Assembly: GCA_013397935.1 (NCBI GenBank)
Contig: VZRN01011461.1
Location: 1,331,471-1,395,470 of the forward strand
Reading direction: 5' to 3'
Origin: Dasyornis broadbenti
Taxonomy: Eukaryota > Chordata > Aves > Passeriformes > Dasyornithidae
DNA: 64,000 nucleotides
Shown one piece after another: positions 11,695 through 24,150 of the stretch. The translations under genes were made by a program, and so were the position numbers. The first letter of the stretch is position 1; every line of letters starts with the position of its first letter. The notes beneath the pieces were generated by a model. That model ran no database searches and had not been told where the DNA came from. It saw only the letters and a list, made by a program, of their open reading frames with translations.

Positions 11695-14689
11695 TGTGGA
11701 ATGCTCTTGGATCCAAAAAGTTTTGCTTACAATTTTAACTTATATTCCGACTATTTCTGTGATGCCTTTTCGACTGTAGGTCAAGTTTCTTTCCTGGAAG
11801 TGTGTGTGAATGAGGGTCTTAACAATCTGAAAGTGGAATTTCATATACAGTCCTTCTCATGGAAAATTGAATCCATGAAGGAAAGCCAAGGCAAATATCC
11901 ATGGGAGCTGAGAAGCTCACGTTATTTTGCCAAGTGAGCCGAGCAGTTTCCTTCTCCACTGTCTGTATCCTTGGTAAGCCAGGCGCAGCTTTGGAAAATG
12001 CCTTGAACAATTCTGAGATGCTAAAGTGTTCAGTTTCAGCAATATTTAATAAACTAACCTGTATAACGTGCATGGGGTCAAAGTCCTCAGGCCAATTCAT
12101 GAAAGAAATACGTAAACAGCAGTGAAATGGGTTCCTTTCCAGGTGTTTGGAGGATGGTTACATTTGAAGATAATTTTTTACAGAGACCGCATCCAAATTC
12201 CTCCCAGTGTCATATTTCATACTCTTTATGACTTCACAGTAGTTAGGTAACGATAGGAAATAATGCCAAAACACTTCAAGATTCACCAGAGCAAAGTCCA
12301 GTGACTCAAAATAGTATTTTTAATAAAGACTGACTATTTAGTAGAAGACAGAGTACATTCGTTCTTTGTAGTGATTAACCAAAGGTCTTGGAATATACAA
12401 ATATTCTGAGCTTAGGAGATGCTGTCAGAACCCTGTCTTGTGGACAGTGCTTTTGGTTCTTTCTACTCTAGAATGCACAACTTTGTAATATTTGCTAAAA
12501 ATAACTTTGAACACAACTTGGCGATTTCAAGAGAAGGCTTTTTCAGACTCTTTGCACTTACAAGCGCTGCTTTTCTTGCTTTTGCCTTTGCAACTCTGCA
12601 TACATCTCACCTCAGTCTCACTTGATGCCCAAACACACCTCTGGCCCACACAAAACAGCGCTAACGTGATTTTTATTGTTGCTCATCATTCACAATTAAA
12701 TGCTGAATGGAACAACTGAGGCTGTAGAAAATGTTATATGTGCGGAAGAAATGAACCCTACACCAGTTGAAGATGTCTCACATGGCTGGTTCTTTATCAC
12801 ACCTCAGTTTCAGGTTTGGCAGGATGGGAGGGGTCTCTCACTGCTGGGAATTTTGCCTCTAACTCCAGGTATTTCACAACCTGGAATGTAGACCCTGAGA
12901 GTGACTTGAAATATGTGAGGAAGAAGATACATGTTGAAAAAGTAAAGGAAAGTTAATTGACTCTTAAAATATTTTTACCAAAATGGTCTGCAATTCGCTT
13001 ACAAAGGGTTGTATTGTGCTGTTGTCATTTGCTCTGTGTTCCTTATAAATTCTTAATTTGGAACAGTATGACGAGGTTTCACTTATCTGAATATGCATTA
13101 CAACAATTTTTGAGGCTGTCTTGCTTGGCAGCTACTGTCACTTTCTACAGTGTTCAAACAACAAATTAGGTTAGCACATAAAGTACACCATTAGTTTGTT
13201 ATTAGTTTGTAATTAAAAATTACTTAATCTGTACATTACGGATTTTACAGATGGAACGAAATAGCCTCAGTGAGAGCCTCCTCTAGTCACATGGAAATGG
13301 GTTTGGAATAAAGCAGAAGAGCAGCGTGGTTGATAAATTAATTGCATACAAATATACATGGCTGTGATTGCTTGGAGTCTGTAAACAGACAAGCAGTTGA
13401 CGCAGCTCACAGTGCACAGCCACACGTGGATGCAAATTCCAGCACTGCAGGAAGTTATGCTGCAAGGCTGTGTGTTTTTATTTTTACTTTTCAGAGAACA
13501 CAACTGTAAATCAAAAAGAAGCGTTGGCTTTGTGTCAAATATTGCATGGGGAATTCTCACCCGACTCTGAAAGTAAGGATATGAACTGCTGCTGCATTTC
13601 GATGTTAGTCTGGGTGAGCAGGAGCTCATCTCACATGTTTATTCATAAATCCTCTTTATGTGAGTGCAGTATGGGTCCTAAAAACTGTCAAAAACGTGTT
13701 TAATGAAGGAGACGAAAGGAACTGAAGGGTTTGTGGTGGATATTTAAAGCCCACTGGTGTTCATAAAACAGATACAGGTGGGACATAAACTGCAGAACCA
13801 GATAGGTGAGGAACTTGCTTATAAAATCAAAATGTGTGTTATACTGCTGCATCTGAAAAGTCTGAACTGCAGCTTTTAAAGATAAAGGTAAATTCCAAGC
13901 ATATTCTTTGGTTTAGTGGACATTATAAACACATTTATGTTATCCAAGCCCGGGTTGTTTTTATAGAAGCCTCTGTGGGCTGTTTTGTGTTGCTGAGTGG
14001 GGCTGTAGACCTTGAAGATGTATTTTGTGTTCCTCTCAGCTGAAAACCAGAGTAGCAAAATGGAGAATTCACGTGGTGTTCAGGAAGAAGAAATCCATTT
14101 TCTCAGCCTGACAGTTTCTTAAAGTTGTGAATCTTGATGTTTTAATCTCATGCATTTTGATAGTGCTTGATATTCATAACTGGTAGGTTTGATAAATTTT
14201 TAACAAGGAAGTTGAAGATGATGAGAAAACACAAGGGGGGTTTTGCATTTCGCACCTTGTACTCAAGCCTTCAGGTTTAATTTTCACTTTTTGCACCAAG
14301 AATGTTCCTTGGAGGAAACCTGACTAGATCTCAGGTTGCCCTAAGCTGGCTTTAATCCATTAAGGTAAAATAAAAACCCAAAATCTGTAGAATTAGCTTT
14401 CAAAAAGCCCAGATTTAGTAGAGGCAACAATATCAGTACTTGAGATTCAGAAGAGATCAATTTAAAACCAATACATGTTTTCACTCATAACAGATGGGAT
14501 AAATCTGGTAATTTCTGCATAAGTAAAATAACAGGTATATCAGGATGGGAATACAGTTTAAATATATACAGTGCCGTAGTTGTATTATGGAAAGAAAATC
14601 TCATAAAAATAGATTAAAAGAGAAGGCCGATAAAAATTGAAACTGAGACACCGGTTCGGAAGCACAATTCAATTTATTTTAATTTTTAG

Positions 14690-15010
14690 TATTCTAAATA
14701 TTTAATTCATAATTCAGAAAATTATATTAATACGAGATTGGAGCTCCCGAGCTGATTTGAAGGAAATCATTACCTGCCTTTATGCAATTGTAACAATTTT
14801 CTCTCTGTTGCACGGGCCTGTTTCAATTAATGCATATTAACTTTCACAGGAGCATCGCAATCATGAGTGGGCTACAAGCCGTCGTGTTTTCTCAGAGGTG
14901 CGTGTGGGCTCGAACACATTCCTCTCATTAAGGATAAATTAGAGCAGGTGACTGTGGAATGGTGACACGAGTTAATTGCTCAGGAGCAACGCTTATAACT
15001 CACGCTGGAT
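14690..15010. promoter_or_regulatory. Possible conserved non-coding element
   Basis: About 320 bases of unique sequence with several TAAT/ATTA cores, an octamer-like TTAATGCATATTAAC near 14828 (POU-type palindrome-like site) and TAATTGC near 14974, with no simple repeats. It resembles homeodomain/POU-bound enhancers in texture. This is inference from motif density only. Confidence 0.25.
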
Positions 15011-15562
15011 TTACTGCCTTAATGAGAGGGGAGCAGGAGGGAGAAGCAGAAAAGTTGTCTCTGGTAAAGTCTTGGATGTAGCCTGTACCCAGAATCCTGC
15101 TGCTGGGGGTGATGGCCCTGAATCCCTCATTGGAATCATCCCATGTTGACATAACTTTACACAAGCAGACCTGAAAGAGCTGCTGAGTGGTGCTGCTGCC
15201 TCCTTATTAAGAAAATCGCTGGTATTAGGGGAAGGTTTCTCATGCTTTTTCCGCACTTTGGGCGGGGTCTTTAATGCAGTCGTGCCACTTTGTGCTGCTT
15301 GATTCCCTGTGAAAGGTCTCTGCCAGGAAGCTCACGGTGTTTGGACATGGCCACTTGTCGAATGTCCCTGCAAACGGCGACGGCTGTGCATGGAAATAGG
15401 GCAGGTTGAAGGAGCTCAGGCACACCCAAATTCCAGGTACTCCTTCTGAGGGAACTGTTCTTGATGAAACTTTATATTAAAGAAAGTGTTTCAAAAGAAT
15501 TTTAAGCTCTGCTCTATGTTATTTAGGAGCTCCTGCTGTTTACCATCTGTGTATCTGCACTT

Positions 15563-15606
15563 ATTACTATTTAAAGTATATTACTATTTAAAGTATATTA
15601 CTATTT
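15563..15606 (+). repeat. Short tandem repeat, 17-bp unit x 2.6
   Basis: The unit ATTACTATTTAAAGTAT occurs twice exactly (15563-15579 and 15580-15596) and a third time in part (15597-15606). It is a small AT-rich minisatellite-like expansion with no coding meaning. Confidence 0.9.
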
Positions 15607-18600
15607 CATAAGATATAATTACAAATGAATTACTTACTTTTAAAGAGATATGTCTTTTTTTTTTTTTTTTAACTCCTGATGTATAAAATCCTATTCATTA
15701 AAATTCCATTACTACACATCACATTAAAAGAAAAGAACCTAAGAATTAAGGATATTGACTTTTTTTAAGAAAATCAAGGGCAAGCATTTTTGGGGAGCAT
15801 ATTGTTACAGCTGCTGCTGTGTCCACTGTCGTGACACAAATAGTAGTTTTATTTATTTCAGGAACCATTGTTTGGCACATCAGACACGCACAATTTGCAG
15901 GGAAATTTTCATGTTTTAAAGACCAGCTTGAGGCTGGCGCAGTAACAGAGTCAGTTGGGTTCCTTGTCGGTGGGGCATGACCCGAACAAGTAACTGTGGC
16001 AGGTTATTAACGTGTGTGTCCACCACAAGGTGTCGGCCCAAGCCTCATCCACTGGGCTAAATCAAAACTGGGGAAACCTTAGAAAGAAAAACACGGAATT
16101 TTTTTCATCTATTTAAATTCTGTTGGAAACTCTCGTAGGAGAATCAATTGTGATAAAACCCCTAGAGTTTTGTAAAAAGCTGTAATTATTGACATTATTC
16201 TAATTATTATTGTAATTATTAAGGATTCACCTGCTTCTGTAGTACCTTTAAAATCTTTTGGCACCCTTCTGTCTGCATAACTTAAATTCAACAACCTTTT
16301 TTGTTTTATTGTTTTTATGTTTTCATTTTAAATGGACCATCTCCTGCAGATTCAGTTCAAAAGGTCTGAACAATTTCAGATAAGGAGATCTGTTTCAGAT
16401 CCTGATTTGTCGTGTGGAAATGATATTTTCTATAATGAATGAATTAATTAATTGTTTTGAGGCATTTACAAAAACTTTCATGGAAATGGAATTAGAGTTC
16501 TGAGGGAAATATTTCTGTATAAAAATACCCGTAATGATGTGGTGCAAGTTTTTATAGTTTCTTGACTCTCCCTTCATGTCTGGATCAAATGAAAATAATC
16601 CAGGAAGCAAAGATGCCCTTCCTTGAGATAAGTTTCTGGAAATTCAAATTATAAGGATACAGAATTCTTTCTTGGAATTAAGGACCGGAACGAACAAAGG
16701 CTTTCTTACAACTCCCATTGCCACTATTGGATGGCAGCAGTGGGTATTTTTGTTGCAATGTTGGTGGAACGATGCATGGTTGTGAGGGATGAACCTCACA
16801 GACAGTTATTTTAAAAATACACGGAGCGATGCCTCTGCATGCCTGCCTTGATTTCTCCTCATTGATTCCTTGCAATATCTTTTGTAACTTCTAAGAATGC
16901 TAAAATGAATTCTAAGCATACTAAAATTAATAATTTTGAGTAACTGTTAAAGACCGAATTATGTTCAATATAGCAATATGAATATCATGTTGATTGCAAG
17001 CTCCTATTGGCTCCATGGGGCGTAGATCAATAACGCTGGAAGGCAGTGCTGTGCTGCTGTCCAGCTCTGATCAGCTCCTGATCAATTCGGTTGCTGATGG
17101 GAAGTATTATGTTTGGTAGGATAGTTTATTCAATAAATAGAAAATACTGTTTAGCATGAAGGAAAACACATAGGAAAGTGAACTGAAAATATCAAAAGAA
17201 GTGGAATATTTCTCTGTTCTTAACAGTTAATTTAAGACATTAAATTAAGAGTAACATTTAAACTGGTTTCTATGGCATATTATTAGAATTTGTGGATGGG
17301 AGAAAGTCTGTGAAAACACTAGTGTTGGTATTGCTGCTGGGGATGGCTTTAAAATTAGGATACAAAGCATTTTTCTCTCTCCTGAGAAATAGGTGGTGAA
17401 AAGAAAAAAGTCACCCAGTGAAACAAAACTGAGAAAGGGAGAATAGCAAGAACGGTATGCGATTCAATAACAGTCCTGAATTGCTTTGTCGGCCAGCTAA
17501 TGAAGCATGGAGCCAAATTCCACTGCCGACATCAGCCAGGGCCTTGCCAGCCCCCGTTCACAGCAGCAGGGCTGCAGGGCAGGGAAGGGGACTCTGGACT
17601 TGTAAATACCCTCCAAAAGGGGCAAGGATGGAGCACGTGGCTTTCTGTGCTTTGCAAATCCCAGGTTTCCCAATTTTCCTAACCTGTTGCGTTGGTTGTG
17701 CCGTCTGCGGGGGGCTGATCCATCGTTTGTCGCAAAGACATCAGCAGAGACTTCACCAAAATCAGATTTGAAACCAGAACCTTTATGGTCCTGTGACAAT
17801 TCTTCTCTTAATAGATTTATGCTGTTCCAAACCTGGCGAAGCCAGAATTGTTGCTGTTTTCTTATTTGAAAGAGTTGCAGTTTAAATTCTTAATGGTGCA
17901 GTTCCGTTTGTTCTGTGTGTCCTAATTGCATTGCTCCCTCACAGATCTTCTGGTTTCTTTGTGTGGAAATTTGCATTTCCATTTAATGTCATTATCCTAA
18001 TGACCACATATGGTCATCGGTTCAGTTGCTAATTATTTTTAACAGCTAATGTATAAAAGAGTCAGTTGATTTTAAAAATACCTATTTTAAACATGGCTTA
18101 TAGCCAAGCACCAAACTACTAATTTTGCTAAATTTTGCTGTGGGTTGTTTGAAATTAGTTTTTGCTATCATGATAATTTCAGTCTGAAACATTTTTATTT
18201 TGTTTATAAATCAAAACTGGTGGGCAAATGTGCAATAAGGATTTGGTAGCTATGAAAGATAGCTGTATAGAAGATCAGAAAACAGATATCTGACTTAATC
18301 CAGTTTGGGAATAAATGGGATGTTTTGCTGCTTATCAGTCCTGGAGAAAAAAACAAATCCATATTCTGCTTCGATACCAATAATACCGCAGAGACCGTTT
18401 GTAAAGAGTGAGATGCTTCTCTTCCTGGACTTCAGTAGTGAGAATATCAGGCTTTTGAATTCCTCAGATTATCCTCTGTCATGGACAGAGAGGAAAAAGA
18501 GATGAAAAAGAGGCATAGGGTTGGCTGGGCTGTATTTAATCTGGCAACATTCCATCAGCCCATTCTTTTCCCTCGCCAGGAGCTGGCACTTCTCAGCTTC

Positions 18601-19567
18601 TTCCCGGCTACGAGGGCTCTGCTGCCTGCCATCTCCAAGAGGTTTATCAGGATGAAGACACACAAACATGGAGGCCAACTCTTCCTGGCTGCAAAAAGCA
18701 ATGATTTTCCAGCATAAAAATCCGATTCTGCAGTGATCGCCTGAACCTTTTCTACAGTGCTTAAATTTGATGAAGGAAATGAACGTTAGCACCTCTCAGA
18801 GCACACGTCTTGCTGGAATCCTTTTGTTTCCCTTCCTCCTTCAAGGAAGGCACCCTCAGTGAAAGAACTGAAGTGCAGGAACTTTGTGAGCCCTCTCTCT
18901 TCTGCTGATCCCTTGTTTGGGTCACCAGGACCTGCATTCCAGCAGTCACTGCTGGAGTGATATCCCCAAGTTGTTTTGAAACCGAAGCCAATCAGCTCAG
19001 AATGCTCTCCTACTATCTTGCAAACTCAAAGGAAATAAAAATAATCCTCCAGGTGTTTCACTCAGAGTTACAAATTAATGCATCTGATATATATTTTAGT
19101 AATTTTCCTGACAACCTTTTACGGGACAGACTATTGAAAGTTTCTGTGAATATAGATGGTTTTCTTTCTCTGCAACCATAAATACTTAGTTTTTTCTTAG
19201 ATAATTTTAACTACAGTAATCAGGTTTTCCGGGTGACCTAGCATATTTATATGGATAAAATGATGAAAATAATCAATGGAGAATGGTAAGAGTAGAGTAA
19301 AAAATAAACTAGATTTACTAGCACAATGTGTTATTGACCTAATGAGATTAGACTGTGCTCCCGATTGCCCTTCAGGGAGAATAATTCAATCTGTACTCAC
19401 TTGCAGTGGTCTAAAACACTCTTCTTGTCCTTAATATAGTAAATATCTATTCAAATGGCTTCCCCATCCTGAAAAGCTGAGCCTTTTTCAAAGAGGCATC
19501 TCCAGCAAATCTGTCTCAGTTTCAGAATGGGATGTGGGTGCCTGGATGAGTCCCGTTCCTACACAGT

Positions 19568-20033
19568 CATAAAAGAATTGACTCAGTGGACCCTCAGGAG
19601 GTGATCAGGTCTAATCTTTGGCTCACAGCGGCTCTAATGCCAGAGCTAAATCAGGTCAGCCATGGATTTGCCTGGAAAAGTCTTGAAAACCCCTGAAAAC
19701 AGAAATCATATAAAATCTGTGCCACATCACCCATCTGGCGCAGAGCATTTCCATAGTGTCCAGACTCAACCTACCCAACCGGTTTGATTCGTTGTATTAA
19801 CGAGGCTGAGAAGGGTTTGGCTTTGACATCTTGCAACTGCTTTACAAACAAGTGTAGGCTCCTGTTAGGCTGTCTTCTCAGCCTTTCCTCTGCCCCACTG
19901 GGCATGTCTGTCCCCTCTCCCTCTGTGCTTTAGTCCCTTTATCACCATGGCACCAGCAGGACCTTCAGTTTTACATCTCTTAAACTGGAGGAGAGCCACA
20001 CCAAACTGGGTGTGGTCACAGCCTGTCTCTTTC
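19568..20033 (-). mobile_element. Ancient degraded CR1 3' region
   Basis: A highly diverged CR1 copy in reverse orientation, recognised from the order of several blocks. CCCTCAGGAGGTGATCAGGT is followed by an AGCTAAATCAGGTCAGCC segment, then GTCTTGAAAACCCCTGAAA, TTGCAACTGC, TCAGCCTTTCCTCTGCCCCA, and finally AAACTGGAGGAGAGCC and ACTGGGTGTGGTCACAGCCT. Those last two correspond to the CR1 segment that ends in an AGGTGTGGCCTCA-type block. It holds many indels and is clearly much older than the other CR1 copies here. The boundaries are approximate. Confidence 0.75.
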
Positions 20034-20531
20034 TGAGAAAAAATCGCTTAAAGAGCTGATCCAACAGAGCAATTACTCGTGAGAATACCTGAAAGTATCT
20101 GCCAGTATACGTTACCTTTTTATGCCAGCTCTACTGCTTCTGGTGTTCCCGTCAAGTGTTAACAGCAGACACATGAAAAGGGTTGGGAGCTCTAGGCTTT
20201 TTTCATTAATCAGTAATATTAAATTAGCTGGCTAAACATTGCTGTGCTGGCAGAAATTCAAGACAGTCTGAAAAGGATGCAAAAACTGATCTCGGCTTGA
20301 ATAAAGATACTGGTCTGAGTTCCCATGAGGGGATCCTTAATGAGGAGGCAAGTGTAAGGGAGCGAAGCACTTTTTGTGGAGATATTGGCAAATCTACTGG
20401 GTCAGGAAAATTGTTAGACTCCTTTAGCATCAGAGCTGTAGTATCTGAGCTGGGAATGATCTTGAGAATGCTTTGAGGTGTCCTCTACTAAGAAACAGAC
20501 TTTCCCAAACACATGGCAGGGTTTTGGGGTC
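20034..20531. other. Unique spacer between CR1 copies
   Basis: No gene or further repeat was recognised here. The sequence is non-repetitive and of ordinary composition. Confidence 0.45.
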
Positions 20532-20605
20532 CTGCAGAGACAGGAGTTGGACTCAATGATCTGTGTGGGTCCCTTCCAGCTCGGGCTGTTCTCTGATTCT
20601 GTGAC
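20532..20605 (+). mobile_element. CR1 3' terminal fragment
   Basis: A short CR1 tail in the plus orientation. AGGAGTTGGACTCAATGATC is followed by TGTGGGTCCCTTCCAGCTCG and then GATTCTGTGA, which corresponds to the CR1 end TTGGACT..GATGATC, GGTCCCTTCCAA and the terminal ATTCTRTG repeats. It is strongly 5'-truncated (about 75 bases). Confidence 0.85.
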
Positions 20606-22158
20606 TGATTTGCTGCTATAGGGACAGAACTTAAGGGAAGGGTTGGGGGAAAATGGTATTTGTCAACCAGATCCTCTAGGGAGATGTATTTTAAATCTTG
20701 GGATTTAAAGTGTTTGCCTGTGTTCGAAACAAAGTATTGATTGCCACTGTAATCAAAGAAAGATTTTATTGGTTCTCACAAGTACTTTCCAAGCAAACAA
20801 GGCGAGGGTTAGTGAAATGACTTCCCATGCTGCAATAGGAGTTATATTTATTGATGTTTCCCAGAGTCATCTGGACTTTGTGTGGGATAAAGGCTCTTCT
20901 CAATCAAATTTTATGGCACGGCTTTATGTGACTAATGATTTTGAAATATACCGTTTGAAAATGGTATTGTGTGTTGCTTACATAACTGCATCTATTGTTA
21001 ATATTTATTACACTTAAGATTTTTAGCAGTGAGTTAATGAATATCCCAGCATTATTTGGATTGTTTTCATTTCCTTCCCTATTTTCTGAATCACAGAACG
21101 ATAATTAGTTTATATCTGTAAGCGAGGTAATAAGACATTTTTGAGAATCCCTTTCTTCTTAGGGATCTGTTGGTCACATAGCAATGCCTGTTCCGGTGTT
21201 TACTCAACTTGGTCGTAGCGGAGCAGAATTACTAAACACTGGATCAATTGTTTTCCTTAATCAATAAATCCATCTCTGAATTTGCTTCAGGCTGAAATCA
21301 TATTTATGGGCTGAAAGTCACAAGCAAAACTTGCCTGTATTTTACCTGCTAATCGAAACGATTGTGCGCAGCAGTGTTTATATTTTGTTGCCTCTGGTTT
21401 GTGCTGCTTTTTTCACCTCCCGAATTCTGCACTTGGGTGAAAAATCACTGCACATCGTGCAAAGAGTGTAATTCAGCCCCTTCTCATGCCAGACTTGTGA
21501 GCATTGGAGCAATGTTATCGTTTTTCTAAGGCTAAGCCAGTAATTGCCAGTGGTTTGTGTCATTATCTCTATAACTTGGCAAACACAGCCAGTCCTTTCA
21601 ACTCCAGAATTATCAGATGTTTTATGAGCAATTTTTTTTTTTTTTGGTGATATATTTCACTGTAAGGAAATTATATTTAAGCAGAAGTCATTTGCCTGAG
21701 TTCACACCATTGGTTATTGCCTGTGGTGACAGTGCAGAATTGCATTTTGCTTTATGACTTCTCGTCTTCTTGAATGATGACATTTCCGTTTAAGAGAAAC
21801 TGTGCTAGAGCTTCAATCAAAAATGCTGAGTACGAGATGAACTAGAGGGTTAATCAGAAATTCCTTGGAGAATAGTAAAGCATACACGTTTTACATTTAT
21901 GGACACTGAACCAGATCCATTTTTTTAATGGTATGGATTTTTTTCTTTATTAAATGATGGAGCTGGCCATATATATTCTTGTCATTAATCAATAATTTCT
22001 ACTGTTTTAATTTTATGTTATGAAAGGCAAGAAAGCTCAGCTGACTTAGAGAATACTAAGTTGACTCAGGTAAATGATTGCCAAGGGATGGCGATTTATT
22101 ATGAAATCTGGGAAAGATCAGAGTGAATCTTCCCACTCAATCCTTTTTTTTTTTTTTT
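20606..22158. other. Unique AT-rich non-coding stretch
   Basis: No gene or repeat family was recognised. It ends in a T run of 16 or more bases directly before the gap at 22159. Confidence 0.5.
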
Positions 22159-22191
22159 NNNNNNNNNNNNNNNNNNNNNNNNNNNNNNNNN
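22159..22191. other. Assembly gap (33 N)
   Basis: Thirty-three undetermined bases immediately after a long T homopolymer, so the missing sequence is probably more T or mixed T-rich sequence. Confidence 0.99.
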
Positions 22192-23399
22192 AATCAAGCA
22201 GAATTGGATTTGCCAAGTAATGGAAACAAAAAGCCTCCACTTAAGTCAATTATTTCAATCTCAATTAAAAATAATGTTCTTGTCAGAAAGTTTTTAATCT
22301 AAGTAGTTCTGCTGGTCTGAGTCTGCTGCTTTGGGTGCTGAACACCTCAGTTTCAATGGTATTAATGATATGAAATTTTGAGTATATTTAGGCAAGGCAT
22401 AAATCTCTGTAGGATCAGAGTCCCAGGTTGTACTTAAATTTGTAAAGTTGTCTGCTGGGCTGGTACAAGTTAAACTGTACCCTCTAGCATATGATATAAA
22501 ACACCATGATAAATTTTAATTTGTTTTCTTTTTTTTTCCTAGTACCAAAGATGATTGTTCTGAAATTATCCATTATATTTATAAATGTGTTTTTACTTCG
22601 GTAGCAAAGGCGAGCTATATTGTAGAGGTTTATTTTAGTTTGATGGCTCAGCAATAAATTTAATGTGTTTACCATTTTCAGGACTGCTTTTTGTTTATCA
22701 GCCTTCAAGGTTAATCTTTAGGTTTGTATTTGAGGTATGTGTCATTTACAAGGTCATTTAAGTGGTAGCCATTGGTGCAGGATTGCAATAATAAATAATA
22801 ATGATTCCTAGTAGAGTGTTAAGTGCTGAACTTTTTCATTTCAGTGTGCTTGAAGGTAAGGAACAGAAGCAGTCCTGTTAATTGCATTAACCAGAAAGTT
22901 CCCAGCTCTGTGGAAACAGAGCAGCTTGGCTGAGAGTCTCTTTCACTCTGGAACTTCATCCAGATTGAACTCACTACTTTATTCCTGCGTCTGTTGAGTA
23001 GAAGGAAAGATCTACCAAGGAATTCTGAACAAGGTGGGAATCCAGGCAGTTGTGTGGAGTGAAAGGTAAATGAAAAGGGAACACAGGAAATCCCGTTTAT
23101 TTGCAGAACAAGTGTTGGTTAAGCCTTAGATTAGGGATTCCGTCGCATTTCCCTTTCGGAATGACTCTTCCTGTGCTTTAATGTGAGTGCAAATGTTACC
23201 AGATCTGGGCAAATGCACTTTAACTTCAGTTTATGGAAAGGGATATGGCATGGGCTGTTATTTTGGGAAGTAATGAACCAAAGCTCCTTGGCTTTAGCTG
23301 TAGCTCAGCAGAACCCTTAAAGATGACCCTGACTGGCTGCATCTGGATTCTTGACTGTGCAGACTGGTTTGGTTTAGGGTTTTTTTAATCTCAAAACAC
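22192..23399. other. Unique AT-rich non-coding stretch
   Basis: No gene or repeat family was recognised between the gap and the CR1 ORF2 fragment. Confidence 0.45.
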
Positions 23400-24150
23400 A
23401 GGATGGCCCCCCTGGGGAACTGGCCTGAGGGATGAAGGAATAGAAAAGAGGTGATGGCTTTTTAAAGATATTTTTCTTACAACACAGGAGCTCTTGATTC
23501 TCCTGTGTGAGAAATCAGGCAGGCAAGGCAGTAGGAAAAAGAGAGTGAGCAAAGACCTCCTGGTGGAACTTTAAGAAGGAAATCTGTGCTGGGAAGAATG
23601 CAGGGATGTTGCCAGCATGTGTAAGGACGGGATCAGGAAAGGTAAGGCACATTTGGAGGTTGGAATTAGTCAAGGAATTTGAAGAACGGTGAGAAGGGTT
23701 CCTACAGGGATGTTAGTCAGAAAAGGAAGAATTAAGAAAACTGACCCACTCACCCACCCCCAGGTAAACAGGAGAGGAAATCAAGTGGCAGCCAGCATAG
23801 AGGAGGCTGGGGAATTTTCACTCACAATCACTCTTCCCACACCTCTCAAGTCCCTGAGCCTCAAAGCAGGGACTGGGAGAACCAAGTCCCTCCCTTTTAG
23901 GAGGAGGTTGGGTTTGAGACCACCTGAGGAACCTGAACCTACACAGGTCCACGGAATCTGAAGAAATGCATCCCAGGGTCCTGAGGGAATTGCCAGATGT
24001 AGTTGCTAGGACACCCTCCGTGATATTTGAAAAGTCGTGGCAGTCAAAGTCCTCAGTGATTGGAGAAAAAAGAACATCACACATATTTTTAAAAAGGGTA
24101 ATTAAGGAGATTCCGTGACTTGGAGATGCTTGACTTGGAGAATTTGAGGA
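23400..24150 (+). mobile_element. CR1 ORF2 fragment (degraded)
   Basis: About 750 bases match the order of the CR1 ORF2 region between the endonuclease and the reverse transcriptase. Recognisable blocks are GAGCAAAGACCTCCTGGTGG, AGGGATGTTGCCAGCATGTG followed by TAAGGACGGGATCAGGA, TTCCTACAGGGATGTTAGTC followed by AGAAAAGGAAGAATTAAGAA, ATGCATCCCAGGGTCCTGAG, GAATTGCCAGATGTAGTTGC and CACCCTCCGTGATATTTGAA. In CR1 the corresponding protein encodes endonuclease and reverse transcriptase used for target-primed reverse transcription. Here several indels and stops break the frame, so the short open frame at 23689-23961 is only a relic. No adjoining 3' CR1 end is seen, so this is an internal piece cut at both ends. 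Confidence 0.87.

Larger units (their letters stand above)
11695..19567. other. Unique AT-rich non-coding stretch
   Basis: No gene or transposon was recognised in about 7.9 kb. A short AT-rich tandem repeat lies at 15563-15606, a poly(T) run near 15655-15670, and a possible conserved element at 14690-15010. Open frames are at most about 120 codons and overlap on both strands, as around 13270-13700 and 17460-17800. Confidence 0.5.

Noticed and set aside
23689..23961. 90-codon plus-strand frame, basic and Pro-rich
   Set aside because: It lies in the degraded CR1 ORF2 fragment and is a relic in a shifted frame, not a host gene.
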